Shown: piece by piece, positions 41,844-51,360 of the stretch
Layout: the number at the start of each line of letters is the position of its first letter
Numbering within the stretch: position 1 is the stretch's first letter
Assembly: GCA_016285835.1 (NCBI GenBank)
Contig: JAEERM010000010.1
Span: 1 to 56,378, forward strand
Direction: 5' to 3'
Source of the DNA: Fibrobacter sp.
Lineage (GTDB): Bacteria > Fibrobacterota > Fibrobacteria > Fibrobacterales > Fibrobacteraceae
Length of the DNA stretch: 56,378 nucleotides
Program-made: the position numbers and the translations under genes
Notes under the pieces: model-generated
Databases searched by the model: none
Told to the model about the DNA's origin: nothing
Seen by the model: the letters and a program-made list of their open reading frames with translations, nothing else

Positions 41844-42254
41844 TCAATGACTTCCGGAATCGTCATCCAGCATCTTCTGGATTTCGGGAATCAGACGTTC
41901 CTTGATGCGGTCCAGGAACAAGCACTGCAGCTGAATCATCCTATCGCGATGGCGCCCAGCATGTTCCTGAATCCAGTGGCTTACCGCATCCTGCCTATTC
42001 TGCGTACGTTCCTGCAATGTCTCGCGGATAAACGTACTCTGCACCGACATATAGCGCTGCATATTGAACGGCAAACGGTAGATACGAATAAACTGCTTCA
42101 AAAGTTCAAGAAGCGAGAGCTTGGATTCTGCATGTTCCTGAATAAACTTACGCAGCTCGGCTATGTGTGACTGGAAAAAAGGAACAATGGAATTCTCATC
42201 AATCTGATAGAGTTCCAGCGCGTTCCGCTTTCTCGTGTTTTCATCAATAGCCAT
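41844..42254 (-). CDS. Small helical protein of unknown function
   Basis: This 136-residue protein is charged and helical throughout (NSIVPFFQSHIAELRKFIQE, LLELLKQFIRIYRLPFN, RMIQLQCLFLDRIKERLIPE). No signal peptide, membrane segment or catalytic motif is visible. It is nine bases downstream of the U32 gene and likely shares its transcript. No known family is recognised. Confidence 0.65.
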   Translation of the reverse strand: MAIDENTRKRNALELYQIDENSIVPFFQSHIAELRKFIQEHAESKLSLLELLKQFIRIYRLPFNMQRYMSVQSTFIRETLQERTQNRQDAVSHWIQEHAGRHRDRMIQLQCLFLDRIKERLIPEIQKMLDDDSGSH

Positions 42255-42263
42255 ACGCCAAAT

Positions 42264-43577
42264 TTATGTTTTGTCGCTTGGCGAAAAAAGGTTTTTCTTC
42301 ACAATAAAGGCAAAATTCGCATTATTTGCGACATTTTGCACATTATTTTGCAAGAAAACGCGCCCCTCCGTGCCGGGATTCAACCGATCCGCAGCCTGCC
42401 CACGGAAATCGACCAAGGCAGAGACTTCGACCGGCACCATTCCCTCGGGGGTCATCAATTCCAGGGAATCGTCCACCGAGAAGGGGTTCTTCACGTTCAC
42501 CTTCAGTGCACCCGTATTCGTTTCAAATTCTACGACCTGCGCTGCAACACAACCGCCGGCAGCATCCACATGCGACGCTTCGTAGTTCTGCGGCAGGGGC
42601 CCGCGCAAGAACCCCGGCATAAATCCACGACCATCCACGAACGAAATGGCCCGGCGACTTTCTTCGGGGACTCCCCCGTTCGAAACAACGGAATCGATGG
42701 CCATCCTATAGGCCCTCACCACCTGGCTCAGGTAGTACACCGAACGGGTACGCCCCTCAATCTTGAAGGAATCCAGCCCGCCCGCGACAAGTTCCGGCAC
42801 CACATCCAAAGCGCAAAGATCGCGGCTGCTCATGAAGTACGTGCCCCAGGTATCCTCGTCCAGCGCGATGGGATCGAGTTCGGGTTTGTCTGCCCGCTGC
42901 AAGGAGAAGTCCCCTTCGTGGGTGTGATATTCGTCACACTGCGGTTCCGGGTTCGCATACAAGCGATAGGGCATCCGGCAAGAATTGTTGCACGCCCCCT
43001 GGTTAGCGTCCCTGTGGGCGACCCAGTTCGAGAGCATGCAACGGCCGGACATGGCCATACAGACGGCGCCGTGGACGAACACCTCCAGTTCAAGGTCAGG
43101 GACCTTTTCCTTTATCTCCAAAATTTCAGACAGACGAAGTTCGCGGCTAAGAATGATACGGCGTACACCCAAATCTTTCCAGAACGAGGCCGCAAGGTAG
43201 TTCGTCGTATTCGCCTGCACGGAAAGATGAATTTCCGTTTCGGGAGAAACTTTGCGGAGCCAGCCGACAAAACCGGGGTCGGCAACAATCAGCGCATCGG
43301 GTTTAAGTTCAAGAGCCGAAAGCAGTGCCTTCTGGAAGGCTTCGACCTTCACGTTCCTCGGGATAACGTTGCTTGTCAGGTAGAATTTTTTTCCCAGGCC
43401 ATGCGCATAAGCAATCCCTTCTGCAAGATCGTCCAAATTTCTGAATCCATTCTCGCGAGCGCGCAGGGAAAATGCGGGCTGGCCGGCATACACAGCATCG
43501 GCCCCATAGGCATAAGCATAACGCATACGGACAAGGTCACCCGCCGGTGCCAAAAGTTCCGGTTTATTTGCAGACAT
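42264..43577 (-). CDS. trhP: tRNA 5-hydroxyuridine-forming U32 protein (YegQ/TrhP type)
   Basis: This 437-residue protein belongs to the U32 'peptidase' family, whose TrhP branch helps hydroxylate wobble uridine 34 in tRNA. The start PELLAPAGDLVRMRYAYAYG, the block HLSVQANTTN and the U32 signature EVFVHGAVCMAMSGRCMLS (about residues 167-185) are diagnostic; DANQGACNNSCR supplies two further cysteines. GTYFMSSRDLCAL and SFKIEGRTRS are shared with YegQ. Length fits the family. Only nine bases separate its start from the next minus-strand gene at 43586. Confidence 0.88.
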   Translation of the reverse strand: MSANKPELLAPAGDLVRMRYAYAYGADAVYAGQPAFSLRARENGFRNLDDLAEGIAYAHGLGKKFYLTSNVIPRNVKVEAFQKALLSALELKPDALIVADPGFVGWLRKVSPETEIHLSVQANTTNYLAASFWKDLGVRRIILSRELRLSEILEIKEKVPDLELEVFVHGAVCMAMSGRCMLSNWVAHRDANQGACNNSCRMPYRLYANPEPQCDEYHTHEGDFSLQRADKPELDPIALDEDTWGTYFMSSRDLCALDVVPELVAGGLDSFKIEGRTRSVYYLSQVVRAYRMAIDSVVSNGGVPEESRRAISFVDGRGFMPGFLRGPLPQNYEASHVDAAGGCVAAQVVEFETNTGALKVNVKNPFSVDDSLELMTPEGMVPVEVSALVDFRGQAADRLNPGTEGRVFLQNNVQNVANNANFAFIVKKNLFSPSDKT

Positions 43578-43585
43578 CGTACCCC

Positions 43586-45154
43586 CTAGAACTTAAACCC
43601 GGCACGGAGATAAACTTTCTCGTCGTTGAACAGCGTGAGTTCGCCCATAAAGGAAACGTAGTTTCCTTCGTAACCCAACGACGGAGTGATGGAATACCGC
43701 ATCTTGGCGCCGTCCAGGAACTTTTTCGAAATTTTCATGTGGTTTGTAGACGGAGTCGTATCGTTGACAGCGCTACCGTAATCCGTCCCTTTCCAGAACC
43801 AGGAATTACGCACCGAAGCAAAGAACTTGCCGTCATAACGCCCGTAAACCGTCCAATCGACAACCATGCTGTTCGGGCCGTTCTGGTTGCCAAGGGGGTA
43901 CCCCAAGTGAGCCAGTTGAGCCGTATTCTTGATGAAATGCGAATAGACATAGGGCTCAATCCGCGCATATTCGGCAATCGTCCCCGCCTCGAGCAGTTTA
44001 CCCTTCACCTTGAAATCATGCGCCGCCTGCATACCGGCCATCCACGCCCACTTGGCCTCGATGTTATCGTTTTTGACCAGGCTCACCGGACTTTCCATGT
44101 CGTCCATGAAAAATTCCGTGTAAAGGCGCATCCAGTGGAACAAACGGTAGTTGAAATCCATCGCAAGCGCCCCATTATTGGAACGTTCACTGTAATTGCC
44201 CTTTTCCATGAACAGCGGTACACAGGGCACGAACAGCCAAGGCTTCATGTTATCGTAAAGCACCTGAATTTCACTAATGCCGACAGTCGCATTCCCGACA
44301 GCCAGTTCGTAGCGATGACCAAACAAGTTACGCAGTTCGTCCTTGTTCTTTTTGCTCATGCTGTTGTTGTAAATTCGCAAGTCCCCATAGAACGTCAATA
44401 CATGGAGTGGACCGATAAACATGTCCATGGAAAGCATGTTGTAAGGGAGCGCGAACTGATTGAGCGTGAGGTTGTTGTAGTAACCGGGGCCCCAGTGCAT
44501 CACATCGCGCGCAAGGTCTATGCGGAGCCAGTCGTAATTAAAGGCAAAATGCGCTCGGTAGCGGGCGTAACTCACATACTCGACACCGGAATTGTCCTCG
44601 GCGTCCTGAACTTCCAAAAATTCGCGGTCATACGACTTGGGAATGTTGGAGGAATGGCCTTCGTCGTAGATGCGCGCATCCAAAACGAAATCGACAGAGT
44701 CGATGTAGCCACGGAGATAAAGCCCTCCATCAACCGACGGCCAAATCGTATCGCCGAAAGTGGCCCCATTACGGTAACTTGCTCCTCCGACAACAGCAGT
44801 ATCGACAAGAGAATCTGCACCGCGATAATCTACTCCACCCACAATGGATGCGGCAATCCCGTAAGAGGCCCTGCCGGCACGGGGCGCATTTTTCGATTCG
44901 CTATCAATATAGAGGAGCGCAGTCCCTTCGGTCTCCTGGAAATGCTTGATGAAATTCGTATCGCGGCGAGGATAGGCGAAGTATTGCAAGTGGTCGCCAG
45001 TCGTCTGCCGGTGCATCTCGAACAGCATCGGGGATGATTCAAGGAGTTTCAGGTTTCTAGAATGCTCCGGGCCAATTACTGGAGAAGCGGCCATCGCAGA
45101 AACCATGCCGCCAATAACTAGAACAGCGAGAAAAGACAGAATCGATTTTGTCAT
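43586..45154 (-). CDS. Outer membrane beta-barrel, Wzi-like capsule assembly fold
   Basis: This 522-residue protein has a signal peptide ending SAMAASP (about residue 23). The rest is an aromatic-rich beta-barrel pattern, ending KVYLRAGFKF with a terminal Phe, the usual outer-membrane insertion signal. RDVMHWGPGYYNNLTLNQ is like the conserved HWGPG region of Wzi-type capsule assembly barrels. Wzi anchors surface polysaccharide; whether this one does is inferred. Its neighbours (U32 protein, pilT) give no direct clue, but glycan genes lie 4 kb away. Another barrel family remains possible. Confidence 0.65.
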   Translation of the reverse strand: MTKSILSFLAVLVIGGMVSAMAASPVIGPEHSRNLKLLESSPMLFEMHRQTTGDHLQYFAYPRRDTNFIKHFQETEGTALLYIDSESKNAPRAGRASYGIAASIVGGVDYRGADSLVDTAVVGGASYRNGATFGDTIWPSVDGGLYLRGYIDSVDFVLDARIYDEGHSSNIPKSYDREFLEVQDAEDNSGVEYVSYARYRAHFAFNYDWLRIDLARDVMHWGPGYYNNLTLNQFALPYNMLSMDMFIGPLHVLTFYGDLRIYNNSMSKKNKDELRNLFGHRYELAVGNATVGISEIQVLYDNMKPWLFVPCVPLFMEKGNYSERSNNGALAMDFNYRLFHWMRLYTEFFMDDMESPVSLVKNDNIEAKWAWMAGMQAAHDFKVKGKLLEAGTIAEYARIEPYVYSHFIKNTAQLAHLGYPLGNQNGPNSMVVDWTVYGRYDGKFFASVRNSWFWKGTDYGSAVNDTTPSTNHMKISKKFLDGAKMRYSITPSLGYEGNYVSFMGELTLFNDEKVYLRAGFKF

Positions 45155-45163
45155 TGCTAAAAA

Positions 45164-46285
45164 CTACATCCAGCTGCGTTCGGACGTGCCGGAAATGCCG
45201 CGAATCTTGAGGTCGAAGTCGTCAGGGTTCGTGGCGGCGCTCATCGCCGTCTCGAGAGAAATCTTTTCTTCCTTGTACAGTTCGAGCAAGGCCTGGTCAA
45301 AGGTCTGGCTGTGGTACTGCATGTGCCCTTCGGCAATCGCCTGTTCCACAAGGTCAATCTTATCCTTGTCCTGGATATATTCCTTGATGGCGCCCGTATT
45401 CACGAGAATTTCTGCAGCAGGGACTCGGCCCTTCCCGTCCTTGGTCGGCAACAGGCGCAGAGAGATAATGCCAGCAAGCACTTCGGCCAGCAGCAAGCGG
45501 ATTTCGTCGTGCTGGTGAGGCGGATACATCGAGAGCACACGGTGAATCGTTTCTGTTGCGTTCGTCGTGTGGATAGTCGCAAAGACCATGTGGCCGGTAT
45601 CGGCCGCAGTCAAGGCGATCTGCATCGTCTCGAGGTCACGAATTTCGCCAATCAGCAAAACATCCGGGTCTTGGCGGAGAGCTGCACGCAGGGCGTTGCC
45701 GTAAGAGAGCGTATCCACGCCGATTTCGCGCTGCGAGATAATCGCCTTGTTGTCTTTGTACAGGTATTCAATCGGGTCTTCGACCGTAATGATGTTGACC
45801 GACTCGTGGTTACTGATATGGTCAATCATGGACGCAAGCGTCGTCGATTTACCCGAGCCCGTCGTACCGGTCACAAGGACAAGACCACGCTTGGTCAAAG
45901 CCATGTCGCGGATGACATCGGGCAAATGAAGGTCTTCGAACGGAGGAATCTGAGCTTTGATGTGACGGATCACAATGGCGATGGATCCGCGCTGCCTAAA
46001 CACGTTCACACGGAAGCGGCCCAGTTCGCGGGCGCCCACGGCAAAGTCACATTCTTTATTTTGTTCAAAACGCACTTTCTGGTCGCGGTTCATGATATCG
46101 TCCAAGAAGGAATCCATCATGATTCCGTCGACCTTGATGTCGAACGGGCGTTGCAAAAGGCCGTTAATGCGGAATGTCGGAGAAGCGCCGACGCGGATAT
46201 GCAAGTCCGAAGCCTTGCGGTTCACCATCTCGCGGAGAAGGTGCTCAATGCGGAGCTCAATACGACGTTCCTGCTGTTCAGCCAT
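45164..46285 (-). CDS. pilT: PilT-type retraction ATPase
   Basis: This cytoplasmic ATPase powers retraction of type IV pili or a related motility/secretion filament. The start at 46285 is chosen because ggagg lies eight bases before it; earlier in-frame starts overlap the upstream gene (373 residues result). Walker A is GTTGSGKST (about 140-148), the Asp box is ITVEDPIEY, and Walker B is DVLLIGEIRD, followed by the His box MVFATIHTTN. The C-terminal PilT motif usually written AIRNLIRE is altered here to AIKEYIQD. It overlaps the TPR gene by eight bases, so the two are coupled. Confidence 0.9.
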   Translation of the reverse strand: MAEQQERRIELRIEHLLREMVNRKASDLHIRVGASPTFRINGLLQRPFDIKVDGIMMDSFLDDIMNRDQKVRFEQNKECDFAVGARELGRFRVNVFRQRGSIAIVIRHIKAQIPPFEDLHLPDVIRDMALTKRGLVLVTGTTGSGKSTTLASMIDHISNHESVNIITVEDPIEYLYKDNKAIISQREIGVDTLSYGNALRAALRQDPDVLLIGEIRDLETMQIALTAADTGHMVFATIHTTNATETIHRVLSMYPPHQHDEIRLLLAEVLAGIISLRLLPTKDGKGRVPAAEILVNTGAIKEYIQDKDKIDLVEQAIAEGHMQYHSQTFDQALLELYKEEKISLETAMSAATNPDDFDLKIRGISGTSERSWM

Positions 46286-48623
46286 TGACATTGCCTCCGA
46301 ACTTTTCACGATAAATCTTTTCTATTTCTTCCAGGCGGCTATGGTATTCCGCGTTATTCGGTTCCTTCAAGCAGAGGTCCTGGTAAATATCCATCGCCTT
46401 GCCGTAGAGACCTTGTTCAAAATAGATTTCGGCGAGCGTCTTCGTGTTCAGGCTCTCGTCGATATCGGCCGCACCGCGGTCCAGCGGCTTGGAGGGGTCC
46501 TTGATAAGGCCAACGGAGACCTCGTCGTCGGAATCGCCGGACATGAGGAAGTCCAGCCCCTTGTTGGAAGGCTCATCCTTTTGTTCCGATTCGGAAAGCG
46601 AATCGTCATCGGTGAAGAAGAGTCCCTGGAAGGCGCCGTTCACCTCGGCTTCCAGCGAAGCGTCCGCACTGGAAGGAATCACGCGTTCCTCGATAGCGGC
46701 ACTGGTCGATTCCTGCGTGGGAGCATCTTCCTTAGCAGGAGTCTGTTCGGGCAAGTCTAGGTCGTCGTCGCCCAAGATGGAATTGAGCGCACTGCCCACT
46801 TCGTTTTCAATTGTTTCATCGGAACTTTGTTCCGGAGCGCTATGGATAGTCGGCAACTCCAATTCGTCTTCGGCCTTGGCCACCTGCTCCGAAAGCGAAC
46901 CCAGAACAGGGCTTTCCTCTTCGCCAGCCGTTTCTTCCGGCTTCACGAAGGACACATCGGAACTGTCGCTAAATACAGAAGAAACATCATCTTCCTTCGT
47001 GGCCGTTTCTTCAAGAGATTCATCGTCGCCAAAAATCGAATTCAGCGAACCGACGGCCTCGCTGTCAAAGGATAACGTCGTATCGGCAGCATCGTCCGTT
47101 TCGGGAGTTGCAGCAGCAGAACCCTGCGGATGTTCTTCGGGCAATTCGTCTTCGCCAAAGATGCTTGCAAAAGCGCTGTCCAGGCTCTGCGGTCCATCGT
47201 CGACGGCAGGCTTTGCAGGCGCCAAGGGTGCTGGCTGCACAGGCGTAATTTCCTGGAGTTCGGCAAAAGGTTCGTCATCATCGACAAGTTCCTCGGCAGG
47301 CTTTGCAGCGGGAGCCGGTTCTTCAACAGGAGCCTCGGCAGGTTCCACCTTGGCCGTATTCTGCGGGATTTCTTCGGGGAGTTCATCCTCGCCGAAGATG
47401 CTTGCGAAGGCGCTGTCCACGCTCTGCGGTTTGTCGTCGTCTGCCGGAGCCGCGGGAGTTTCTTGCACCGGTTCCTTTGCCGGAGCATCGGGATGGACGT
47501 CCATCTTTTCCATGAGCCCGAACAAGTTTTCGTCGTTCGTCAGGGCGATATCTTCGGACTTGACATCCTTTGCATTGAAGGAATCCGGGGAGACTTCGTT
47601 CGGGATATTCAGGTGGTTGAACGGAGACTCGCTCGCGGTGTCGTCTTCCGATTCCATGGAATCGTCACCGAACATGCTGGAAAGCACGTTGGAAACATCG
47701 CCGCCAGAAATGTTGTCGTCGGCAAAATCTTCCAGGTTGTCCGCATCTCCAGAATCAATATCGGCCATGGCAGCATCGAGAGACTGCTGCAAACTGTCCA
47801 TAGCAGAACTGTCGACACCATCGTCGCTGGGGAGCAGAGCCGACAAGGCAGCAAACGGATCTTCTTCGGTATCGGAACCCTTCGAAGAATCGAACGGAGA
47901 TGCAGAGCTATCGGTATCGGCATCATCAATAGAGGCCACCGGTTCGTCGATAGAGAAGTCCTCGAACGGAGACTTCGTCGTCTTGTCTTCGGCTGACTTC
48001 GAGAAAATGGAAGAAACGGAATCGGCACTGGAGTCGAGCGATTTTTCGAAAATTCCAGAAGAATCCTCGGGAGCCGGTTCGTCCGGATTGATGGAATTTT
48101 CCTTCACGAACAGGGAATCGTCGCTCCCGCTCGTCGTCAGGAGGGAAAGACCATCATCCTCAGTGCTAGAGGCTTCTTCGGAAAGGCCCGGCATCACAAA
48201 GTCAGAATCCTGGACTGCAGCGGCCGTCGCAATGACCACGTCGTACTCCTCTTTCCAGAAGCTATCGAGCGGATCCATGTCGTGGACACGGCGGTAACAC
48301 TTGTTGCGTTCGGCCTCGTTACCCAGCTGGTCGTAGGCATCGCCCATACGCTTCTGGGCAGACAGGCAGAAGGGGTCCGCCTTAAGCGCCTTCTCACATT
48401 CCTTGATACATTCCTCGAACTCGCCCCTCTCGAAGAGGATGCGGGAACGGACCAACATGCCCGGAAGGTCGACGGAGAAACTCTGGAGGCCGGCATTCAC
48501 GCGGCGCAAGGACCCGTCCAAGTCGCCCGAAGCACGCTCCAAATCGGCAAGCCAAGCAAAGGCCATCGACGTGCCCTTCTTCTTGCCAATCGTCTTTTTC
48601 AGCAAATCCAAAGTAACAGCCAT
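46278..48623 (-). CDS. Acidic TPR protein with repeated SIFGDDE motifs, coupled to pilT
   Basis: This 781-residue protein has N-terminal TPR-like helices (about residues 1-130, for example FERGEFEECIKECEKALKAD), a very long acidic, presumably disordered middle (about 140-700), and a final TPR-like unit (LAEIYFEQGLYGKAMDIYQD). The acidic part repeats a short hydrophobic motif: AFASIFGEDELPEE twice, and variants SLNSIFGDDESLEE, ALNSILGDDDLDLPE and VLSSMFGDDSMESE. No signal peptide or membrane segment exists. Overlap with pilT suggests a role with the pilus or motility machine, perhaps as a scaffold binding several partners. It is not a recognised family. Confidence 0.7.
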   Translation of the reverse strand: MAVTLDLLKKTIGKKKGTSMAFAWLADLERASGDLDGSLRRVNAGLQSFSVDLPGMLVRSRILFERGEFEECIKECEKALKADPFCLSAQKRMGDAYDQLGNEAERNKCYRRVHDMDPLDSFWKEEYDVVIATAAAVQDSDFVMPGLSEEASSTEDDGLSLLTTSGSDDSLFVKENSINPDEPAPEDSSGIFEKSLDSSADSVSSIFSKSAEDKTTKSPFEDFSIDEPVASIDDADTDSSASPFDSSKGSDTEEDPFAALSALLPSDDGVDSSAMDSLQQSLDAAMADIDSGDADNLEDFADDNISGGDVSNVLSSMFGDDSMESEDDTASESPFNHLNIPNEVSPDSFNAKDVKSEDIALTNDENLFGLMEKMDVHPDAPAKEPVQETPAAPADDDKPQSVDSAFASIFGEDELPEEIPQNTAKVEPAEAPVEEPAPAAKPAEELVDDDEPFAELQEITPVQPAPLAPAKPAVDDGPQSLDSAFASIFGEDELPEEHPQGSAAATPETDDAADTTLSFDSEAVGSLNSIFGDDESLEETATKEDDVSSVFSDSSDVSFVKPEETAGEEESPVLGSLSEQVAKAEDELELPTIHSAPEQSSDETIENEVGSALNSILGDDDLDLPEQTPAKEDAPTQESTSAAIEERVIPSSADASLEAEVNGAFQGLFFTDDDSLSESEQKDEPSNKGLDFLMSGDSDDEVSVGLIKDPSKPLDRGAADIDESLNTKTLAEIYFEQGLYGKAMDIYQDLCLKEPNNAEYHSRLEEIEKIYREKFGGNVNG

Positions 48624-48884
48624 TTATACTCCCCCCAAAGGAAGCGAAACCGCCTCGTCGGACAAAAGGACCGGGATTCCTTCGCGAATCGGATAGAGAC
48701 GCTTACCGTCCTCGGAGACGAGAGCCTCGTCCATCTTCTCAGAAATAATTTCACCCGCCACGTTCTTGAGGGAACCTGCGGCAATAGCACCATTCACGGC
48801 AGAGAGACATGCGTCGTCCGCCAGCTTGAGAGCACCCCGGGATTCAGGGCAGCAAAGAATACTCAAAAGATTTGTATCGAACAT
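48624..48884 (-). CDS. Trm112-like small protein
   Basis: This 86-residue protein resembles the Trm112/YcaR family: LLSILCCPESRGALKL at the N-terminus and GKRLYPIREGIPVLLSDEA at the C-terminus. Typical members have two CxxC-type zinc sites or activate methyltransferases; only one CC pair remains here. It lies immediately upstream of the TPR gene on the minus strand, without a gap, so they are probably co-transcribed. Confidence 0.7.
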   Translation of the reverse strand: MFDTNLLSILCCPESRGALKLADDACLSAVNGAIAAGSLKNVAGEIISEKMDEALVSEDGKRLYPIREGIPVLLSDEAVSLPLGGV

Positions 48885-48944
48885 AAGACCTTTAATATCA
48901 ATTACTTACGTAAAAATAACATCATTTTTGGCAAAAGGTTCGGG

Positions 48945-50597
48945 CTAATGCAGATATTTGAGGTCCACAAGGGCAAAATTGCCGTTTTTGCCGTTTCCAA
49001 TGAGCAAATAGACCTTCAAACCGAGCTTATCGAGCCAATTGATGTCGAAATCTTCACGATAACCCGAAAAATTGGACACAACCAGGAGTTCGCGGCAGCC
49101 GGTGCGGTTGCAGATGGACTCCATGTCCGAAAGCGGCCCCAGAAGATGCTGGCGGTTCTCCGCGCTGATTTTTTCGGATTCACCACTCACGCAGCCGAGG
49201 ATTTCTATCCCCGGAATCACGTTGTAGCTGTCGAACCAGTTGTTGAGGGAATCCTCACGACCGCCAAGCAAAATGGAGCGGTGGCGCTTTTTCGCAAAGA
49301 TACGGTAGAAATAGTTTATCCAAAATGCAACGCGACGCCAAGCAAGGAGTGCAAGCGGAATAAAGAGGCTGGAGCCGACAGAAAGAGCAATCCAATGGGA
49401 GTCATAGGGCAAAATGCGCTCTCCTTCATCCACAATAGCGATCTGGGTAAAGTAGCGGAACGCACAATAGCCGCCGACAGTGAGCAAGTTCAGCGGTATC
49501 AAATAACGCAAGAATTTATCACCTTTGAGACTCGACGCCGTGTATTCCCCTCGGAACATAAGGAATACGAGATTTATAATAACGACTAAAGCCGCAAGCC
49601 ACCAATCTTCAACGAAGTTGTTCTTAAAAAAGATTGGACGGTCCGAACAATCCAAGCATGGGAAGTTTATAAACGTTTCATAACTAAAGAAAAACATCGT
49701 CCAAACGGCGATAACACCCATATCCAAGAACATCTTCCAGAACTTCGGAATCAAGCGCGAGAACATACCGACAAAGGCAGCAAACAAGATACCGAACGAA
49801 ACGAGAAAGTTCGGAACAAAGTAAAGGTCCTTGTGCTTGCGCACAAAGATAAGCATCGCCTTGTAGAAGTCCACGTAAGAGCCCCAACGGCGCGTACGGC
49901 AACTCTGGCCCTTGAAATGCAGGATGTTCGTGATCGGCGTGTAGTAATTGTGGAGCCCCATCTGTTTTGTACGGAAACAGAGGTCCAAATCTTCACCGTA
50001 CATGAAGAAATCTTCATCAAAGCCGTTCAGCTTCTCGTAAACATCTCGACGAATGCAGAAGAACGAACCACTGATGGCATCGACCTCGATCATCTCGTCG
50101 GGGTCAGCGTATGTCATGTTGTAGCTTGCGAGCATTTTGCTGTTCGGGAACAAAGCCGCAAGACCTATCGTCTTGGAAACAGCAGAAATAATCGTCGGGA
50201 AAGAACGGCGACAAGCCCACTGGATAGAGCCGTCTTCGTTCAAGATGCGGCAACCCACCGTACCCGATTCCGGATGTTCTTCCATGAAATCGAGCACCTT
50301 GGTAAAGGAATCGCGCGAAACAACCGTATCGGGATTGATAAAGAACAGGAACGGCTTGGTCGCATGCTTTTCGGCGAGGTTACAGCCCTTGCCAAAGCCC
50401 AAGTTTTCCTGGGAATCGAGCCACAGGACCTCGGGGAAAAACTTCTTGATTTCCGGCGTGATGCGATCCTTCGACCCGTTGTCCAAAACGATAATCTGGG
50501 AATCGATTCCTTCACATGCGTCACGGACCGATTTCAAACACGCCGGAATGAAATCACAGGAGTTATACGCAACGATGATGATGGAACAAGAATACAT
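48945..50597 (-). CDS. Family 2 glycosyltransferase fused to membrane and nucleotide-binding-like domains
   Basis: This 550-residue protein starts with a GT2 (rhamnosyltransferase-like) domain: SIIIVAYNSCDFIPACLKS, IIVLDNGSKD, FINPDTVV (metal site) and EDLDLCFR. From about residue 265, five membrane helices follow. The last 110 residues (RSILLGGREDSLNNWFDSYN ... CRELLVVSN) resemble the CoA-binding-like Rossmann domain that precedes the catalytic part of polyprenyl glycosylphosphotransferases, but that catalytic part is missing. It likely adds a sugar to a lipid-linked glycan. It is 15 bases downstream of the next minus-strand gene. Confidence 0.75.
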   Translation of the reverse strand: MYSCSIIIVAYNSCDFIPACLKSVRDACEGIDSQIIVLDNGSKDRITPEIKKFFPEVLWLDSQENLGFGKGCNLAEKHATKPFLFFINPDTVVSRDSFTKVLDFMEEHPESGTVGCRILNEDGSIQWACRRSFPTIISAVSKTIGLAALFPNSKMLASYNMTYADPDEMIEVDAISGSFFCIRRDVYEKLNGFDEDFFMYGEDLDLCFRTKQMGLHNYYTPITNILHFKGQSCRTRRWGSYVDFYKAMLIFVRKHKDLYFVPNFLVSFGILFAAFVGMFSRLIPKFWKMFLDMGVIAVWTMFFFSYETFINFPCLDCSDRPIFFKNNFVEDWWLAALVVIINLVFLMFRGEYTASSLKGDKFLRYLIPLNLLTVGGYCAFRYFTQIAIVDEGERILPYDSHWIALSVGSSLFIPLALLAWRRVAFWINYFYRIFAKKRHRSILLGGREDSLNNWFDSYNVIPGIEILGCVSGESEKISAENRQHLLGPLSDMESICNRTGCRELLVVSNFSGYREDFDINWLDKLGLKVYLLIGNGKNGNFALVDLKYLH

Positions 50598-50612
50598 TCG
50601 TCTCTCGTCTAA

Positions 50613-51326
50613 CTACGCGAGTCCAAGGCGAAGTTTGAGTACCAGGAAGAATGCTTCGGAGATGATTCCTCCGCTCATCTTGGAGGTGCCACGGGTGCGG
50701 TCGGTAAACACGATGGGGATTTCCTTCACACGCAACCCCTTCTTCCAAATCTTGAACGTCGTCTCGATCTGGAAACAATAGCCATCGCTCTTCATCTTGT
50801 CGAGATTCAAAGCCTGCAACGCCTCGCGACGGAAGCACTTGAATCCGCCGGTCGCATCGCTAATCGGGAGGCCTGTCACCATGCGCGTGTACACGTTCGC
50901 GCCGTAGCTCAAAATGAGGCGACGGAGGTCCCAGTTCACCACGCTGATGCGCTGCTTCATGTAACGGCTGCCCAACACCAAGTCAGATTCCTCGGCAGCT
51001 TCCAAAAAACGGGTCAAATCCGAAGGAGAATGACTGAAATCGGCATCCATCTCGAACACGCGCTCGTAATCGCGCTCCAACGCCCACTTGAAGCCGGTCA
51101 CGTAAGCGGAGCCGAGCCCCATCTTGCCCTTGCGGCGAATCAGGTGAATGCGGGAATTCTTCTCAGCCTCGGCAGCAACCATGTCGCCCGTACCGTCCGG
51201 AGAGCCGTCATCGACAACGAGTACCTCCAAGCACTCATGCTGTTGCAGGATGGCATCCAGCATCAGAAGGATGTTTTCCTTCTCGTTGTAGGTCGGGACA
51301 ATAACCAAACTCTTAGGAAACGTCAT
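50613..51326 (-). CDS. Polyprenyl-phosphate mannose synthase-like GT2
   Basis: This 237-residue enzyme resembles dolichol/polyprenol-phosphate mannosyltransferases, which move a hexose from a nucleotide sugar to a polyprenyl phosphate. Motifs are IVPTYNEKENI, VVDDGSPDGT, FEMDADFSHSP (DxD metal site) and ISDATGGFKCFRR. It lacks membrane segments, so it works at the inner leaflet as a soluble or peripheral protein. Its lipid-sugar product could feed the DUF2723 protein at 52300. GT2 specificity cannot be read from sequence with certainty. Confidence 0.85.
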   Translation of the reverse strand: MTFPKSLVIVPTYNEKENILLMLDAILQQHECLEVLVVDDGSPDGTGDMVAAEAEKNSRIHLIRRKGKMGLGSAYVTGFKWALERDYERVFEMDADFSHSPSDLTRFLEAAEESDLVLGSRYMKQRISVVNWDLRRLILSYGANVYTRMVTGLPISDATGGFKCFRREALQALNLDKMKSDGYCFQIETTFKIWKKGLRVKEIPIVFTDRTRGTSKMSGGIISEAFFLVLKLRLGLA

Positions 51327-51360
51327 TCTTACTCCTATCCATACAAAATCTTACACCAAT

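Noticed and set aside
46444..48297. 617-residue serine-rich open frame on the plus strand
   Set aside because: It mirrors the acidic repeat of the TPR gene (Glu/Asp codons read as Ser/Phe in antisense) and lacks a signal peptide, so resemblance to the serine-rich lipoproteins is coincidental.
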